64,000 nt of DNA from Portulaca oleracea (taxonomy: Eukaryota > Streptophyta > Magnoliopsida > Caryophyllales > Portulacaceae), in assembly GCA_029582165.1 (NCBI GenBank), contig CM055876.1:31937317-32001316 (forward strand), given 5' to 3'. The number at the start of each line of letters is the position of its first letter. Within the stretch, counting starts at the first letter, position 1. Below, one piece after another: positions 36,886 to 49,576 of this stretch. The position numbers were made by a program, and so were the translations under genes. The notes below the pieces were generated by a model. It was given only the letters and a program-made list of their open reading frames with translations. It did no database searches and was not told where the DNA came from.

Positions 36886-37097
36886 ATGCATATCATAAAG
36901 TATTGTTCAATATGCTTGGTTGAGGAGAGTTGTTCGTCGCTCAAGTTTATGCTCTATATTGCAAGCAACACTCTTTAAGATAGCTTAATTATCTTTTCTC
37001 ATATACATAGTGTGGGTTTAAATTAAAATTATGTTCCAATCAAAGCCATACATGCATTATAACAAATTCTCCAAAGATATATATGACTGATTAACAG

Positions 37098-37351
37098 TCT
37101 GTTTGGATTCAATTTAGAAGGAGGAGGGGAGGGGAATGGAAGGGAAGGGAATGAAGGGGAGGGGAAGTATTAAAAGTCTTCCCTTCCCCCTCTTTCCCCC
37201 TCATTTTGAGGGTTAAGAAATGGAGGGAAATGGAGGTAAAATGTTCCCCTCCCTTCACCCCCTATTTTTATTCCCAAACAAGAACAAAATGAGTACTAAC
37301 CTCCATTCCCCTCCCCGCCCGCTCTCCCGTTGTTTGCCCTCCAAAACAAAC
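37098..37351. mobile_element. Probable PIF/Harbinger-like MITE
   Basis: CAGTCTGTTTGGATTC and the inverted TGCACTGTTTGTTTTGG frame GA-rich and CT-rich arms (GGGGAGGGGAATGGA and its complement) that could fold together. TAA lies on both sides. From here to 38520 the sequence is AT-rich without recognisable genes. Confidence 0.6.
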
Positions 37352-38525
37352 AGTGCATAAGTGATGAGCTCTCTTTTTGTTAAAATATATACAACAATTT
37401 AAATTGTGAAAATTTTAAATTATGGATGTGAAAATCTATATGATTATAATATTGAAAACGTTCTCTTTTAATATATTCTTTATATTGTGTTGCTTTTAAG
37501 TTGTACTTAGATTAAAATTTTAAATTTATTTTTTCAAAATCATTTTTTAAGAATAATGTCTTTTCATTTAATAATATAATAATGTTTTAATTTTTTAAAT
37601 TATATTTACAGTCATCATTTAATTCTTTTAAAATTTTAAATAATTATTTTATCTATGATTTTTATAAAATTTCAAAAGTACTTAATTTATTTCACTCTGT
37701 GCATCGCACGGGTTGAGGCCTATTTTACAGTATAATTGTTGTATAATTGTTCCAACTTCATGTTTTAATTAAGCCTATGAAAATAATAAATATTTTGATG
37801 CAAGATGGTTAATAATCATCTTACATCTCACCTAATTCACTCATAAAGTTAAATGTAAAAATATTTAAATCATTATAAAAGTATATTTTATTATGCTGAG
37901 AGTTATTAAGACCTATAAACAATATAAAAATAATTATTTGTTTATATTTTCTCATATATATAATACTATGCATAACATGTGTATTTTCTACTATGATTTA
38001 TAAAATTAGACTATTATTTATATCTTTTGACATGTCTAATAAGTATTATATTCTTTTAGTTGATAAATATACATAATTATTAGAAAAAATATTATTAAAA
38101 ATTAATAAAATGTGAAATAGGGACAATACAAGATGGTTATTAATCATCTTAAGTCAAGATATGTATCATTGTCCTTAAGCCTAATTAGCTTTGATCGATC
38201 TGTTATGTAAGGCAAGTAGACAACCATATTGTTTTCAATAAGTATCATATAAAATCGTCTCATAATAAATTTATTGTGGGAGGTATAATTTTATGGTGAC
38301 TTTTTATAAATATATGAGTAATTAATAAATTTATTTAGGACACTTCTAATAAAATTCATATCTTAATAAATTATTAATCATATTTATATCAATTATAATA
38401 AAATATTAAAAAAAATTAGGTGAAACGACCCATACTTAAATTTATCATTTTGGGTCGTTGCATTCTCGAAGTTTTTTTTTCTTTTATTTTTTTAATGGAA
38501 AGGGAAATATATTACTTTAAACTAT

Positions 38526-38730
38526 ATTTTATATGAGCCGCTGCTGTGGAGTGAATGAGTGATGGATATGCAGGAGGAACGTTTTCACGTGGAATGTGTC
38601 CTAGTCGTACCGGATCTCATGAAACAGGACAGCCCAATTTGAAAATACAATAGTGTTCGACTGTCAGACATCTATAGAGTTTTTTTTAAAAGGGAAAGAG
38701 AGTTCTGCTCTATACCTGTCAATTCGGGTG
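38526..38730. repeat. Dispersed repeat R1, uninterrupted copy
   Basis: It matches 365-549 joined to 3727-3765 and is therefore the natural empty site of the LTR element at 555-3721. It runs straight into the hAT MITE at 38749. Confidence 0.65.
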
Positions 38731-38748
38731 GGTGGATGTATTACAAGT

Positions 38749-39195
38749 TATGTTGTAAAAATTGGACCGGACCGATCAGTCTGATCAGTTGAATCGTGAA
38801 CCACCAAGTTAACTCGTCTGATTCCAAGTTTTACTTGGATGACTACTTCAACCAGGAAAAAGAAATCAAAATCGGTTGAACCGGGTCAACCGGTTCACGG
38901 TCATATTGGGATTTTTGTTATTTAATTCTATAAATTCCATTTTTTGACCGGCTCAATCGGGTTTTTGACCCATCCAATCCAGTTTTGACCTGTTCATGCC
39001 ATTTTCATGCCGTTTTAATTATTTTGGTAGCTTGATTATCTTTTTAAGTAAATGAAATTTTTTTAATTCATGACCGGTTCATGCCGATTTTGACCGATTC
39101 AACCATTCTAACCCGCCCTAACCGATCCGACCAATTGAACCATTGACCCACTAGGTCAACCAGTTCGATGACCGGTCCCGTTCTGACAACATTGG
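38749..39195. mobile_element. hAT MITE, ATGTTGT family
   Basis: TATGTTGTAAAAATTGGACC and the inverted CCAATGTTGTCAGAACGGGA are the ends. The 8-bp target is TTACAAGT on the left and TTACAGGT on the right. The interior carries many ACCGGTTCAACCG-like blocks. A truncated copy is at 5159-5305. Confidence 0.75.
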
Positions 39196-39459
39196 TTACA
39201 GGTCGGTTGTATATCGGGTTCGAGTAAATATGGATTAGATGTATTTGAGTTTGGAGGTAAATGTGGGTGGTGTATTTCGGTTTTGAGTCAACTAAACAAG
39301 TTATGACTACGACATTTATCCGTTTTTTCTTTAAAAACATTTGTTTGTAAATGCTATTTTTGTACAGTATAGATAATAAAATATAATTATCTTCTAGTAA
39401 CAATAGATTATTATAAATGTTTTCCTTAAATTGGAGAAATAACAAATAAATGAGTAGCG

Positions 39460-40116
39460 CTTATAGTTTAATAATCATGAATTCCAACAAAAAGTCACAA
39501 ATTATAATAGATATAAACTTAAAAAATAAAGTTTTCATGCCACAATGAAGACAGAGGAGAATCCGTTGCTGGCTTGACATAACTTCCATCAACAAAGCAT
39601 GCCTTGTTTTTAGTTGAAAGTGCAATAAGAACAGCTCTCTTCCATTTGTCAAATTCTTCACCAGTAAGAACTTCTCCAACCAAGCTCTGAACAGGATGAT
39701 AAGAAGGATGGATGTATAGAGGATCGGAGGGCTCAATATGAGCAGTGTTTCTTCCAGCTACTGCCATGGCATAAGAGAACATGCAAGAGACAGATGAAAC
39801 CTGAGGAACTGGAGAAAACGAGGTCCTCAATCCAGTAGACTCAGAGCGGAAGGAAAAAAAATCAGAAAAATGTATTAGAGTGCTCTGATACCATGTTGGT
39901 ACAGATCACAGAAGGAAAGAGAACAACAAATGAGAGAAAAAGGGAGAAGAGACAATTTATTGTTCTTATTGTATTGATTGAATTAACTGCCTGCCAAGAT
40001 GAGGCAAAGGCTTTATATACAACTTGGTAGGGAGAAGCTATCAGAAAGAGAAGAGTTGTTACACAAGGATAACAAACTCTCAACAACTTGCAGCCAAGTG
40101 TTAACTAATCCTAACA
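39460..40116 (-). mobile_element. Copia fragment: LTR, primer site and start of gag
   Basis: A 223-bp LTR (39894-40116, TGTTAGGATTAG to GTACCAACA on the minus strand) has a TATA box GTATATAAAGCC near 40010-40021. It is followed directly by the primer site TGGTATCAGAG (39893-39883). The second LTR and all of pol are missing. Confidence 0.85.
39519..39830 (-). pseudogene. Copia gag N-terminal fragment
   Basis: The reading contains DPLYIHPSYHPVQSLVGEVL followed by TGEEFDKWKRAVLIALSTKN and KACFVDGSY. This is the Copia-like N-terminal Gag domain, in which a conserved tryptophan and the LSAKNK-FVDG block are diagnostic. It starts about 50 bases after the primer site and ends after about 100 residues at a stop, beyond which homology is lost. 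Confidence 0.85.
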
Positions 40117-40121
40117 GTCAG

Positions 40122-41890
40122 TATTAGTGAAAATTATGGGTTTTTATCGTGAATTAGTTGATGTGTGTGTCAATTTGTTGATGTTTTGGGAGCTTGATTA
40201 TTCTTGTGGATGCCTAATTTCAAGAAAGTGGGTACACGTATATTGTAATTGATTAATTGATTCTACCCTCTTCACTGTTTACAACTTAGATTAGATTAGG
40301 ATGACCTAAATTAATTATTGGGTTGTTTTTTTATCATATATTTTGTAATTTTAATTTCTCTTGTATTAAATTCTATATATTCTTGGATATATGTATCAGG
40401 TATGATTAATTGGCCTTTTGCAAATGACTCCAATAAAAGTTCACTCATTGCGCATTAATGTTGATTCAAATGGGGAAGAAAATGTGGATGAGGTCAAGAA
40501 GGATAGTAGACATGTCCAATCTGCCCAGAAGGTCACTCCAGTGAGAACTAGTACATATAAACCAGTAATTTATAAGGCTTTTAAACGCCAAAGAAAACTC
40601 ACATCTCCTGTTTGGAAACAATACAAGTTCCTTGAGCCTAATGAAGATGGTAATATGTTTTGTAAATGTAAAAAATGGGGGCAAACTTATCCTGGAGATA
40701 ACAAACATGGTACGTGTAATTTGAAAAGGCATTTGGACAATTGAATGAAGAGGGATTATAGGGATATTGGGCAACTTTTGTTGGGAAATTTGTCTGGGTC
40801 TTTTGGACAATAGACACTCTAACTTTCAACCTGAGATTTTTCGCAAAATGATGGTTGTATGCATTGTGAAGCATGACTTGCCTATTCAATTATGTGAATA
40901 TGATTTTGTCAAGGAGTTGTTTTCTTATTTAAACCCTGATGTGAAAGTATTGTCGAGGAAGACAACTAAGAATGATTTATTTAAGTTGTACGCAGGTGAA
41001 CGACATAAAATGAAAGTGTTTTTGCAATCCTTTTCTGGTATGATATCATTCACCACTGATTGTTAGACTTCCATAAACATTGATAGTTACACATCACTTG
41101 TAGCTCACTACATTGATGATAATTGGGTTCTGTATAAAAAAAAAAAAAGATCCTGAACTTTTCATTGTTGGCTCCTCCTCATAATGGGTTGCTTTAGCGG
41201 AGAAAACTTTGGTTATGTTGAAAGAATGGGGCATTGATAGGAAAGTTATGTCTTTGACTGTTGACAATGTTACATCTAATGATGTATGTGTTGATATGTT
41301 GAAGGGTCGGTTAAAGCTTGTAAGTGATAATGATTATTTTCATATATGTTGTTGTGCTCAAGTTTTGAATTTAATTGTGAACGAGGGTCCAAAGGAAGTA
41401 GATGCTTCTGTTTTGAAAGTTAGAGAAATATGTTAAATATTGCAAGGGCTCCCAAGTTAGGAAACAAAGTTTCCTTGATTTATTTTGCGATCTTGTGCAC
41501 TCTAAAGGTGTAAGGCAAGATGTCCCAACTAGATAGAATTCTACCTTTCTCATGCTTAAAAGAGTTCTTATTATAAAAAGATGTTTAGTCATTTGGAAAT
41601 TGTTGATGGAAACTTCATTCATTGTCCTAGAAGTGATGAGTGGAATAAGATTGAAAAGCTTTGTGGCTTTTTAAAGGTGTTTATGAGGTTACATGTGCTT
41701 TTTCTGGTTCTAAATACCTTACTTCTAACATCTACTTTACTAATGTTGTGAGTGTGAGAGTGCTCTTGAAACATGAAATGGAAGAGGGTGATGGTTTTAT
41801 GAAAAACATGGCAACAAGGATGTATACTAAATTTGAAAAGTATTGGGATGAGTTTAGCACCATAAATGTGTTAGAGGGAAGTGCTTAGAA
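40122..41890 (+). pseudogene. hAT transposase pseudogene, copy 2
   Basis: The BED finger lies at 40560-40742 (SPVWKQYKFLEPNEDGNMFC, then CNLKRHLDN). The catalytic-core part at 41209-41436 reads MLKEWGIDRKVMSLTVDN and FHICCCAQVLNLIV, the hAT pattern WxI...DNASxND...RCxxHxLNL. The later part at 41661-41888 reads FSGSKYLTSNIYFTNV then MATRMYTKFEKYWDEF. Several frameshifts separate these. It retains more of the 3' region than copy 1. The C-terminal dimerisation region is cut near 41890 by LTR-like sequence. Confidence 0.82.
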
Positions 41891-41894
41891 GGTA

Positions 41895-42560
41895 TAGAAA
41901 ACAATGGGAACTCGCTTAGGATATCGTTAAGAGTCGTATGAATCACTTTCCTTAAGAACTATTTACTATACCGTAATTGTTCAAAGGGATAAAACTTAAC
42001 TCTTATTGCAACTCAAAACAAAGGTTTCTCACTTGATTCACTCAAGTATAGTTGCAATCTAGACAAGAATCAAGATGTGATTATAGAATGAAGAAGATGA
42101 TTGTGATGATCTCAAATGGCTAGGAATGTCTCCTATTTATAGGAGAATTCCAACCCTAATCACACCCTTTGGTCAAAGGACAATTAAGGACCTTAATGGA
42201 GAATCATGACCTTGACCTAGTCAAATAATCATAACAATATAGCTTTTAGAACATAATATCAGACTTAAAAATGATATTATTCACTTAATACATAAGATTA
42301 TATAGCCGTTAACATTAAAAACATATTCTGGCATTCAGCACGGTCCGTGTTGACGGTACCACGGTTCGTGTTGCCTCAACACGACCCATGTTGAGCCCAT
42401 AACTGTTTTTTATGCCTTTTGGAGATCAGCACGACTCGCGTTGGTCTCAAGATCACTCGTGTTGATAATATTCTTAATGTTTATCTTATATATGATCCTT
42501 AAATTTGTACCACATGATTTCTCATGCTATATAATCTTCTTTTACTCTTGAAATAATTCC
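41895..42560 (-). mobile_element. LTR-like fragment or solo LTR
   Basis: On the minus strand the segment begins TGTTGGAATTATTTCAAGAG (from 42560) and contains the promoter-like CTCCTATAAATAGGAG (about 42145-42130). An LTR-like R/U5 with GTGAGAAACCTTTG (about 42036) follows. The lower boundary, target duplication and family are not resolved. The interior at 42340-42480 has alternating AACACG and CGTGTTG blocks that could fold. Confidence 0.5.
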
Positions 42561-42574
42561 AACATAATGGCCAC

Positions 42575-42817
42575 TTCCATGATATTATTCGTATATGAAA
42601 CAAATAATTATTCGTATATAAAATGAACACTTTGACTAAATTTTTATTGTTAATTACTCATAAATTATAATGAGTTATAATATAAAATTACCGTCATTAG
42701 AAAGATATTTTGCTAAAAATTACAATGACAGTAATTTCATATTGTAACTCATTGTAGTTTGTAAACAATTAATAGTTAAAATTTAATCAAAATGTCAATT
42801 AATTTGGGATAGAGGGA

Positions 42818-42818
<1 letters not shown>
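42575..42818. mobile_element. Stowaway MITE, left end diverged
   Basis: The right end (inverted) CTCCCTCTATCCCAAATTAA is a standard Stowaway terminus followed by TA, which runs straight into a long TA tract. The left end is degenerate. Confidence 0.65.

Positions 42819-42884
<66 letters not shown>
42819..42884. repeat. TA microsatellite
   Basis: About 33 TA units lie between a Stowaway right end and a Helitron 3' end. Confidence 0.95.
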
Positions 42885-42892
<8 letters not shown>

Positions 42893-42894
42893 TA

Positions 42895-42920
42895 CTAGTA
42901 AATACCCGGGCGTTGCCCGA
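42895..42920 (-). mobile_element. Helitron 3' terminus
   Basis: On the minus strand the order is hairpin CGGGCAACGCCCG, then GGTATTTA, then CTAG followed by T. It fits a Helitron inserted in an AT site, with its body extending rightwards. The 5' TC end was not identified. Confidence 0.55.
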
Positions 42921-43747
42921 ACTAAAATAAATAAATACCCAAGCGTTCATATGCTTTCAATTAAAAAATAAATTCCCGAATATTTGGTACTATATATAAT
43001 AACCTATGTTAAAAAAAGGATACATATTAAAAGATTTAAAGTAATGTATATTATTTTAAGGTTTTTAAACTTTCATATTATCAATTAAATATTAAGACTT
43101 TTAAGCCTTTTAACCTGAACATATTGTACTCTATTATCATTTTATTAAGGCAGCCCATCTCGTTTGTATTTTTTTTGTATGTTGTGTGTACAAATAACAA
43201 AACCAACAAATAAATTGTGTACTCTATTGTTCTCTGTTGTCCTTGTTTTGCTTGTTTTTCTCGATCTTCCATTCTTATTGTTCTCTCTCTTCCATGATCT
43301 AGCTACCAACATGCATAGAGAAGCCTAAATCAAAATCTCAACTTTACATGCATGTAAAAGATTTAAAGTTTAACCTTTACATTGCCCCATATGTCCGTCG
43401 TCTATGCAACCCCCCCCCCCCCAAAAAAAAACAAAAAAAAATCATAACAAATAGCAAGCGTGTAACAAATGAAAGGTTATTGAAGTAAACCTAACTATGC
43501 ATGATAGTAGAGTGTGCATGATAACATTCACAATTACTTGAAGAGGTGAGTAAAGGATGGGTAAGAGAGTTATTGTGTATGAAATTTGAGGTGAACGGTG
43601 AACCATGCATGAGTGACAAATATGGACGAGTGATCTACATGGTGGTAATTGGCGTGGGATATTATGGTGGGAGGATGCAGTTAATTAACCTCCACAATTT
43701 AGGAAGGGGCGAAATGAGTGTCAACGTGGGTGAGCGGTTAATTAACC

Positions 43748-44166
43748 TCCAAATCCACCTTCACATTCTTCTTATTCTTTTCATTCCTACACTATATTAT
43801 TTTTGTTTTTTCGTTCCTGCCCCTAGAAAGTTAATGAATTGTAGTTTCTAAAACATTTTTTAAATTAGTTTTTTGAGACTCCGAATAATTATTATGATTT
43901 TTTAAAAATAATAAAAGTGAAAGAATCGTAAAAAATAGTAAAAAAAATAAAAAAAATGGGAGAAACGCTGTAAATTCATTAAAAATCATTGTAAAGTGTT
44001 ATACTAAGTTTTGAATCAAATGCAATACAAAATCTATGATTCTCTCGAAAATATCCCACTACAATCCAATTTTATTTTTTTTTTGGACCACCAGAATACA
44101 AAGTGAAAGTACGGCCTACCATTGTCCAATTGGTGAAAGTAGGGATTATTAGAATCCAATTTTCCT
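43748..44166. mobile_element. Truncated inverted copy of element F
   Basis: It is the reverse complement of most of 5719-6150, including CCCCTAGAAAGTTAATGAAT and the full outer arm ending ATTTTCC. It lacks the other inverted end, where GGTTAATTAACCTCC repeats begin. Confidence 0.8.
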
Positions 44167-44177
44167 ACATATATATA

Positions 44178-44206
44178 CTAGCAAATATCCGGGCGTTGCC
44201 CCGAAC
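44178..44206 (-). mobile_element. Second Helitron 3' terminus
   Basis: Minus strand: CGGGGCAACGCCCGG hairpin, ATATTTG, CTAG, then T. It is nearly identical to 42895-42920 and sits immediately beside the F copy. Its 5' end was not found. Confidence 0.55.
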
Positions 44207-47053
44207 TGTAAAAGAAATACCAGAGCGTTATTTGTCGATATATGTTAAAACAGTTACATTCACATACACATTAGACAATCATATCAAGAGTATAACTAAA
44301 ATTATAACGTATCAAAGTTATAGTTAAATGTCAAAGAAAAATATAAAAATATATATACTAAACCAAAAAATATAATTAAAAGTTGTTTATAATAAACTCA
44401 CTCCTCTAAAAGAGTTCACACCATTCATTAGAGCATCCTCACGTTATCATCGAGACACTAACGATTTAGAACTTAAAACCTTCCGCAATATGGGTTTGCT
44501 TCAAGATATACAGGAGATATAACATGATAATACATCACACGTCGATTCAAAATTTACTTATAGACAATAGTTTCATATGTTAAAAAATGCAATTGTTGAT
44601 CATACATTTACATAACACATAATTATGATCAAATTGATTGAGAAACATAAATTTAGTGTCTAGCGACATATATAACAAATAGGTTGGATGGTTTTAATTA
44701 TATAAATTAATGCTCATGTGTTGAACACAAAGCAACCTTAAAAAAAACTAAAATAACAAATACTCTATAATATGATATTGGCTTCTAGAATACATGTCAT
44801 TTAAACACTTCATGAACCTAAACCTGAATTAAACTAAATCAATTCATAGCAAATAAATGGGATGTTTGTTTAAATAGTATAAACGTACATATAATGAGTA
44901 TTAATAATGGAGGAATGGAGATGAGGAGTGGCAAGAGTAGTACATGAATTCCATTTGATTGTTTACATATGATGTAATAACACATACATATCCTCGATCT
45001 ACACTTCGTATAGGTACATTCTTTCCAGCATTGAATAACCTACACACATTTAACCCCCTAAAAAATTCATTTAACCCCTTGAAAAATCCAAATATCAAAG
45101 TTACAAATCATGCAAACAAATAATGAAGGAAGCATGCTAAAATAGTATCTAAAGTTCAAGTTCCAATGGCTCACAAAAAATGATGCTACTCTCAAGAACC
45201 GACAATAACTCCTTAATACTGCCTTGACAAGTCTTTATAAGTCATCTTGCTCTGGCCATTTTCAAACAGAGAAGGCCTCTTTCATGCAATTCACTATAAG
45301 GTGCAGTCATCCAACCCTCCCAATGTGTATAGTGAACCCAAATAAGATATCATTTAGTTTGTCACTATCAACGTCTTCATAGACATTTACACATGTAGAT
45401 AATTTAGCATCTATGATCAATGTTTCATACCATACATTATATTCTCACCTGGCCCCATCTATAATATATTCAGTTAATCATGCTCTCGCCCTCCCTCCTA
45501 CCCCTGCCCCCCCCCCCCCCCAAAAAAAATAAAAAATAAAAAGGCAATTAAAATAGAAAGTATCGATTTACATTTTTGAATAGGATTCACCGAATATATA
45601 AAATTAATGTAACTTTCAGATGTCATATAAAGGAATCGGAAAAATTTATTGACTCATAAATTGTTCAAGAAAAGTATTAATCAACCAAATTAGCTATCCT
45701 TGTCAAGCAAAAAAGATAAATAAAATGGTATACTTAAAACTAAATGAGTAGACAATCTACAACTTGCTTATTATAATTCGTATACAACTCCAAATTAAAC
45801 TCAAGAGTTATTCCCTCCAATGCCAAAATGCATGTTACAAAGCTTTTTGTGTAAAGCAAAATTAAAGAAACAACATAGATGTCTTTCTCATCATTACACT
45901 TACATCCACAAAATTCAGAATAGGAAGAACACAATGCAAATTTATAAATCCCCTATAAGCAACCATCACTATTCATAATGTATGTAGCAAACAAATAACT
46001 TGAACTGTACGTTTTTAAACCTTTCCATGTAACCCATATCAAAAACTGGGTCTCTAACTATTTTTATCAGTAATTAAAATTTAGATAAGGTAGGAAGAGA
46101 CCTACCAAATAGAATTTCCCTTATTTTGATGATGTTATGTATGTAATTTTTGGTAAATTTTGGGTTAAATGATAATTTCTACAGACAACCAATCCAATAG
46201 ACTGTTCATATCGGCTTGTCACACCCATTTAGCCAAGTGATTAGGTTGTTTACCAAACACTTATTCAACTTATAGAGTATAAAAACGATAATATATTTGT
46301 ATTTATCTAAATTAGCACTTATAGAGTATAAAAATGAAAATTAATTTTAACAATATATTTCATTTAAATTTAAATAACTCTGATCTTTATTTGTTTAGAA
46401 AGTAGTTGTTATCAAGAACTTTAGTGGTTCATGTTTATGTAATTTTTATAATTTTGACTTTTATTGAGAATTAACTTTAGTTACATTTTTTTGGTTATGG
46501 TAATATGTAGATACTCATGGTCATTATTTATTCTTTGTTTGACATAATCATGGGGAAGGAGTTATATGGTACACCTTGGAGTAACTATCTAAAAGTATTA
46601 AATTTACAAAGCAATTCAACTAACATTTATAATAAAATTCATTGTAAATTTATTAATATTATTAAAAAATTCATCAATAAAAAAAGAGCTTATTTTTTAA
46701 TATATGTGATAAAGCTATCTAAGTCCACTATGGTGCACGGTATAATTATTCATATAAAATTGTTGAATAGTATCAACCAAACTAATTAGGTACACATCTA
46801 TATATAAATATAATCCATTAATTTTCCTTAGTTTTAATAAGAGATGAATGTGGCTTAAATTTTTTGTTGGATATTATGATAACTATATGTTATGATAAAC
46901 TATATTATGATAACTAAATTATCCACTTATTTATATTTTTTATAATCAATTATTTATAATTTTTTTAGTTTTAATATTATTTACATTATGATAACTATAT
47001 GTTAAGGTTTTTCTTTTGCCTTTGTGTGGTTAGTTAAAATTAACCACATCTAA
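44207..47053. other. AT-rich interval without a supported gene
   Basis: No domain was recognisable in any open frame. There is a C run at 45510-45524, and 45200-45520 is slightly richer in GC. Part of this could be Helitron body belonging to the 3' ends at 42895 and 44178. Confidence 0.4.
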
Positions 47054-47311
47054 GGTCCCGTTCTTTTATGTGGTAGGTTGCGGTGCGGTACCACACCGCA
47101 CCGTACTCTTTAATTTTCCACCACACTTCACCAGACCACACTACAATCATTACGAATATATCTTTTCATTTTTCTCTCCTCACTTTTCTCTTTTACTTTT
47201 CACATTCTCTCTCATAATCTACCCCACCTACCACAACTCACCACATTTTTTCAAATTTCACCGCACCACACCATTACCACACCACAACCAACCGTGTAAA
47301 AGAACGGGGCC
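47054..47311. mobile_element. PIF/Harbinger MITE, TTCTTTTATG family
   Basis: GGTCCCGTTCTTTTATGTGG and the inverted GGCCCCGTTCTTTTACACGG are the ends. TAA is duplicated at 47051-47053 and 47312-47314. It is a sister of 30352-30626. Bases 47315-48126 show no gene. Confidence 0.88.
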
Positions 47312-48889
47312 TAACCAAAATAAGCACATCATTCTCTTACCTTACTTTTTCTTATTTTCATACCTTATTAAAATACCAACTCTCTTACTTCACTTTATAT
47401 TACTCTCATACATTATTTATTTAAAAAAAATATTAAAATAATCACACCATTTTCTTACTTCACCTTTTGTTTTTTACCACCCTACCAATTTGTCATGCCC
47501 ACCATTCTTACCACAACCACATCCAACCAATTTAACCATAACTACATCTAGCAAACTACACAAAAGAATAGGGTTTTGAATTAGATATACACTTATCAAA
47601 TTAAATGAGAAGAAGAAAAATACTAAATACTACTATACTACTAAGAATTCATCCCTACATATGTAATTATATATATGTGAATCCCTCTCCCTACCCCGAG
47701 CATGTACTAACATGAGCAACATAGACATCATACAATGTTACAAACTTACAATCGTTTCTGCTTCACCGTTGAAATCAAAATGGCAACCAATCACTATAGT
47801 ACAATACATAAAAATGCATTTATATAGATAAATTGTTTTTAACTAACAATGAACCCAAAATGCCAATCACATGCATACTGAATCATATTAACACATTTGT
47901 GCCGAATATCAATAGGGTAACTGAAAGAAGAAAACGTGGTGTATCAAGGCAGTTGGCACTTGGCATTCACGGTGATGAAAATGGACAGTTGCTGGAAATG
48001 AAAAGTTGATCATAATTTATATTTTTCTTTTGAAAAAAAGCAAGAAAGTGAAGTTGATTGGCTAAAATGCCGAGAGTCACGGGGTTGGAGTGCAAGGTAT
48101 TTTGCTACTATTATTGTAAGATATATGGAAACAGATCCAGTAGGAAGGTGGGAAGAGAAGATCTTGGCCATCCAATCCAGATCCAACGCTCAAGATTAAA
48201 ACCACTAATCACTAATTGGAAACCGCTCACATGTGTGACAAAAAAAAGAAAAAAATAAAGGAAAGATGCGTGCGTATTTTACGGGATTGTATTGCGCCAG
48301 TTTCAATTTGTTTCCAAAATACACTTGAGTGCATACACAGAACAATGACACCATTGATTTGGAGAGAGATATTGGGAAGGTTGTCGCACCAGCAGGAATT
48401 CTAAGTTTTTTTTTTTTTTTTGCAAAATCGGACCTGCCTTCGAGCTCGCCGAAGACTGCTGAAAGATAATTCTCGGCGGTCGTCGAACTTACATCAACAG
48501 CAAGTAACCACGAGGAGATCAATGGTTTGTGTTGGTCAGGATGCGAGGGGGTGTGGGGTGGATGTCAGGGTGGACGCTCAGGAGGTCATCGCATGCGACG
48601 ATGTCATTACACACCCAACTGATTGGGGGGGGGGGTGTCGACAAGAGGATGCCAATTGTTATGAATACCACAGGGGTAGATGTTGTTGGCGCAAGGACAC
48701 GCAGCAGGTCAGTTGGGGTGGGCCAAGTTGCCTCCGTTTCGACCGTTGATGCGGCCAAGGAACACAAAGTCATTGTGATATCGGTGGAGGATTCATCCGA
48801 GAACAACACGAGGGCAAGGACGCGTAGCAGGGTGGTCACATATAGAATGTTGTGGTCATTTGAGTATGTTTGTCGCTGGCACACGCCCT

Positions 48890-49576
48890 GAGTGTGTACT
48901 GTGTACATTGATCATCCTTCTTGCGCATTGTCCACACAGATACATAATGTGTTTATTGATATGGTCCATATTGTACACTGTCCACACATATCACAATGTG
49001 GTCAGCAGTATGGTATGTCCATACTGGACACTGAACACCTATATGACACTGTGGTTAGCAGTATGGCATGTCCATATTGTACACTGACCACACATATCAT
49101 AATGTGGTCATTACGTCAATATTGTACACTGACCACACATATCACAATGTGATCATCAGTATTGTATGCTGCCAATAATGTATACAGTTCATATTTGCCA
49201 CATTGTCCACATGTATCATACATTGTGATCATTGTTTTGATAAATTATAGAGAATTGCATAGTGCATGTGGTGCGTGATATGGTTTAAAATCACGCACGA
49301 TCGTTATCATGTATGTATAAATGCGGTCCGCTTTCTCTATATTGATTATCATTGACCACACATATCACAATGTGATCATCAGTACTGTATGTGGCCAGTA
49401 GTGTATACAATTCATATTTGCAACATTGTCCACATATATCGTACACTGTGATCATTATTTTGACAAATTATAGATAATTGCATCGTGCATGTGGTGCATG
49501 ATATTGGTTAAAATCACGCACAATCGTTATCATGTATGTCTAAATGCGGTCCGCTTTCTCTATATTGATCATCATT
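48890..49576. repeat. Tandem arrays in the left arm of C
   Basis: Short CACACATATCACAATGTGGT units at 48960-49160 are followed by a 223-bp direct duplication (49131-49353 and 49354-49576) that includes ATGCGGTCCGCTTTCTCTAT in both copies. Confidence 0.85.

Noticed and set aside
37680..37720. GTGCATCGCACGGGTT as another Helitron end
   Set aside because: The hairpin-like core is similar to some plant repeat ends, but no CTAG follows at the expected distance.
42330..42480. AACACG/CGTGTT blocks as a regulatory or small-RNA locus
   Set aside because: Imperfect and short, and they lie within an LTR-like fragment. Nothing in the sequence supports a separate function.
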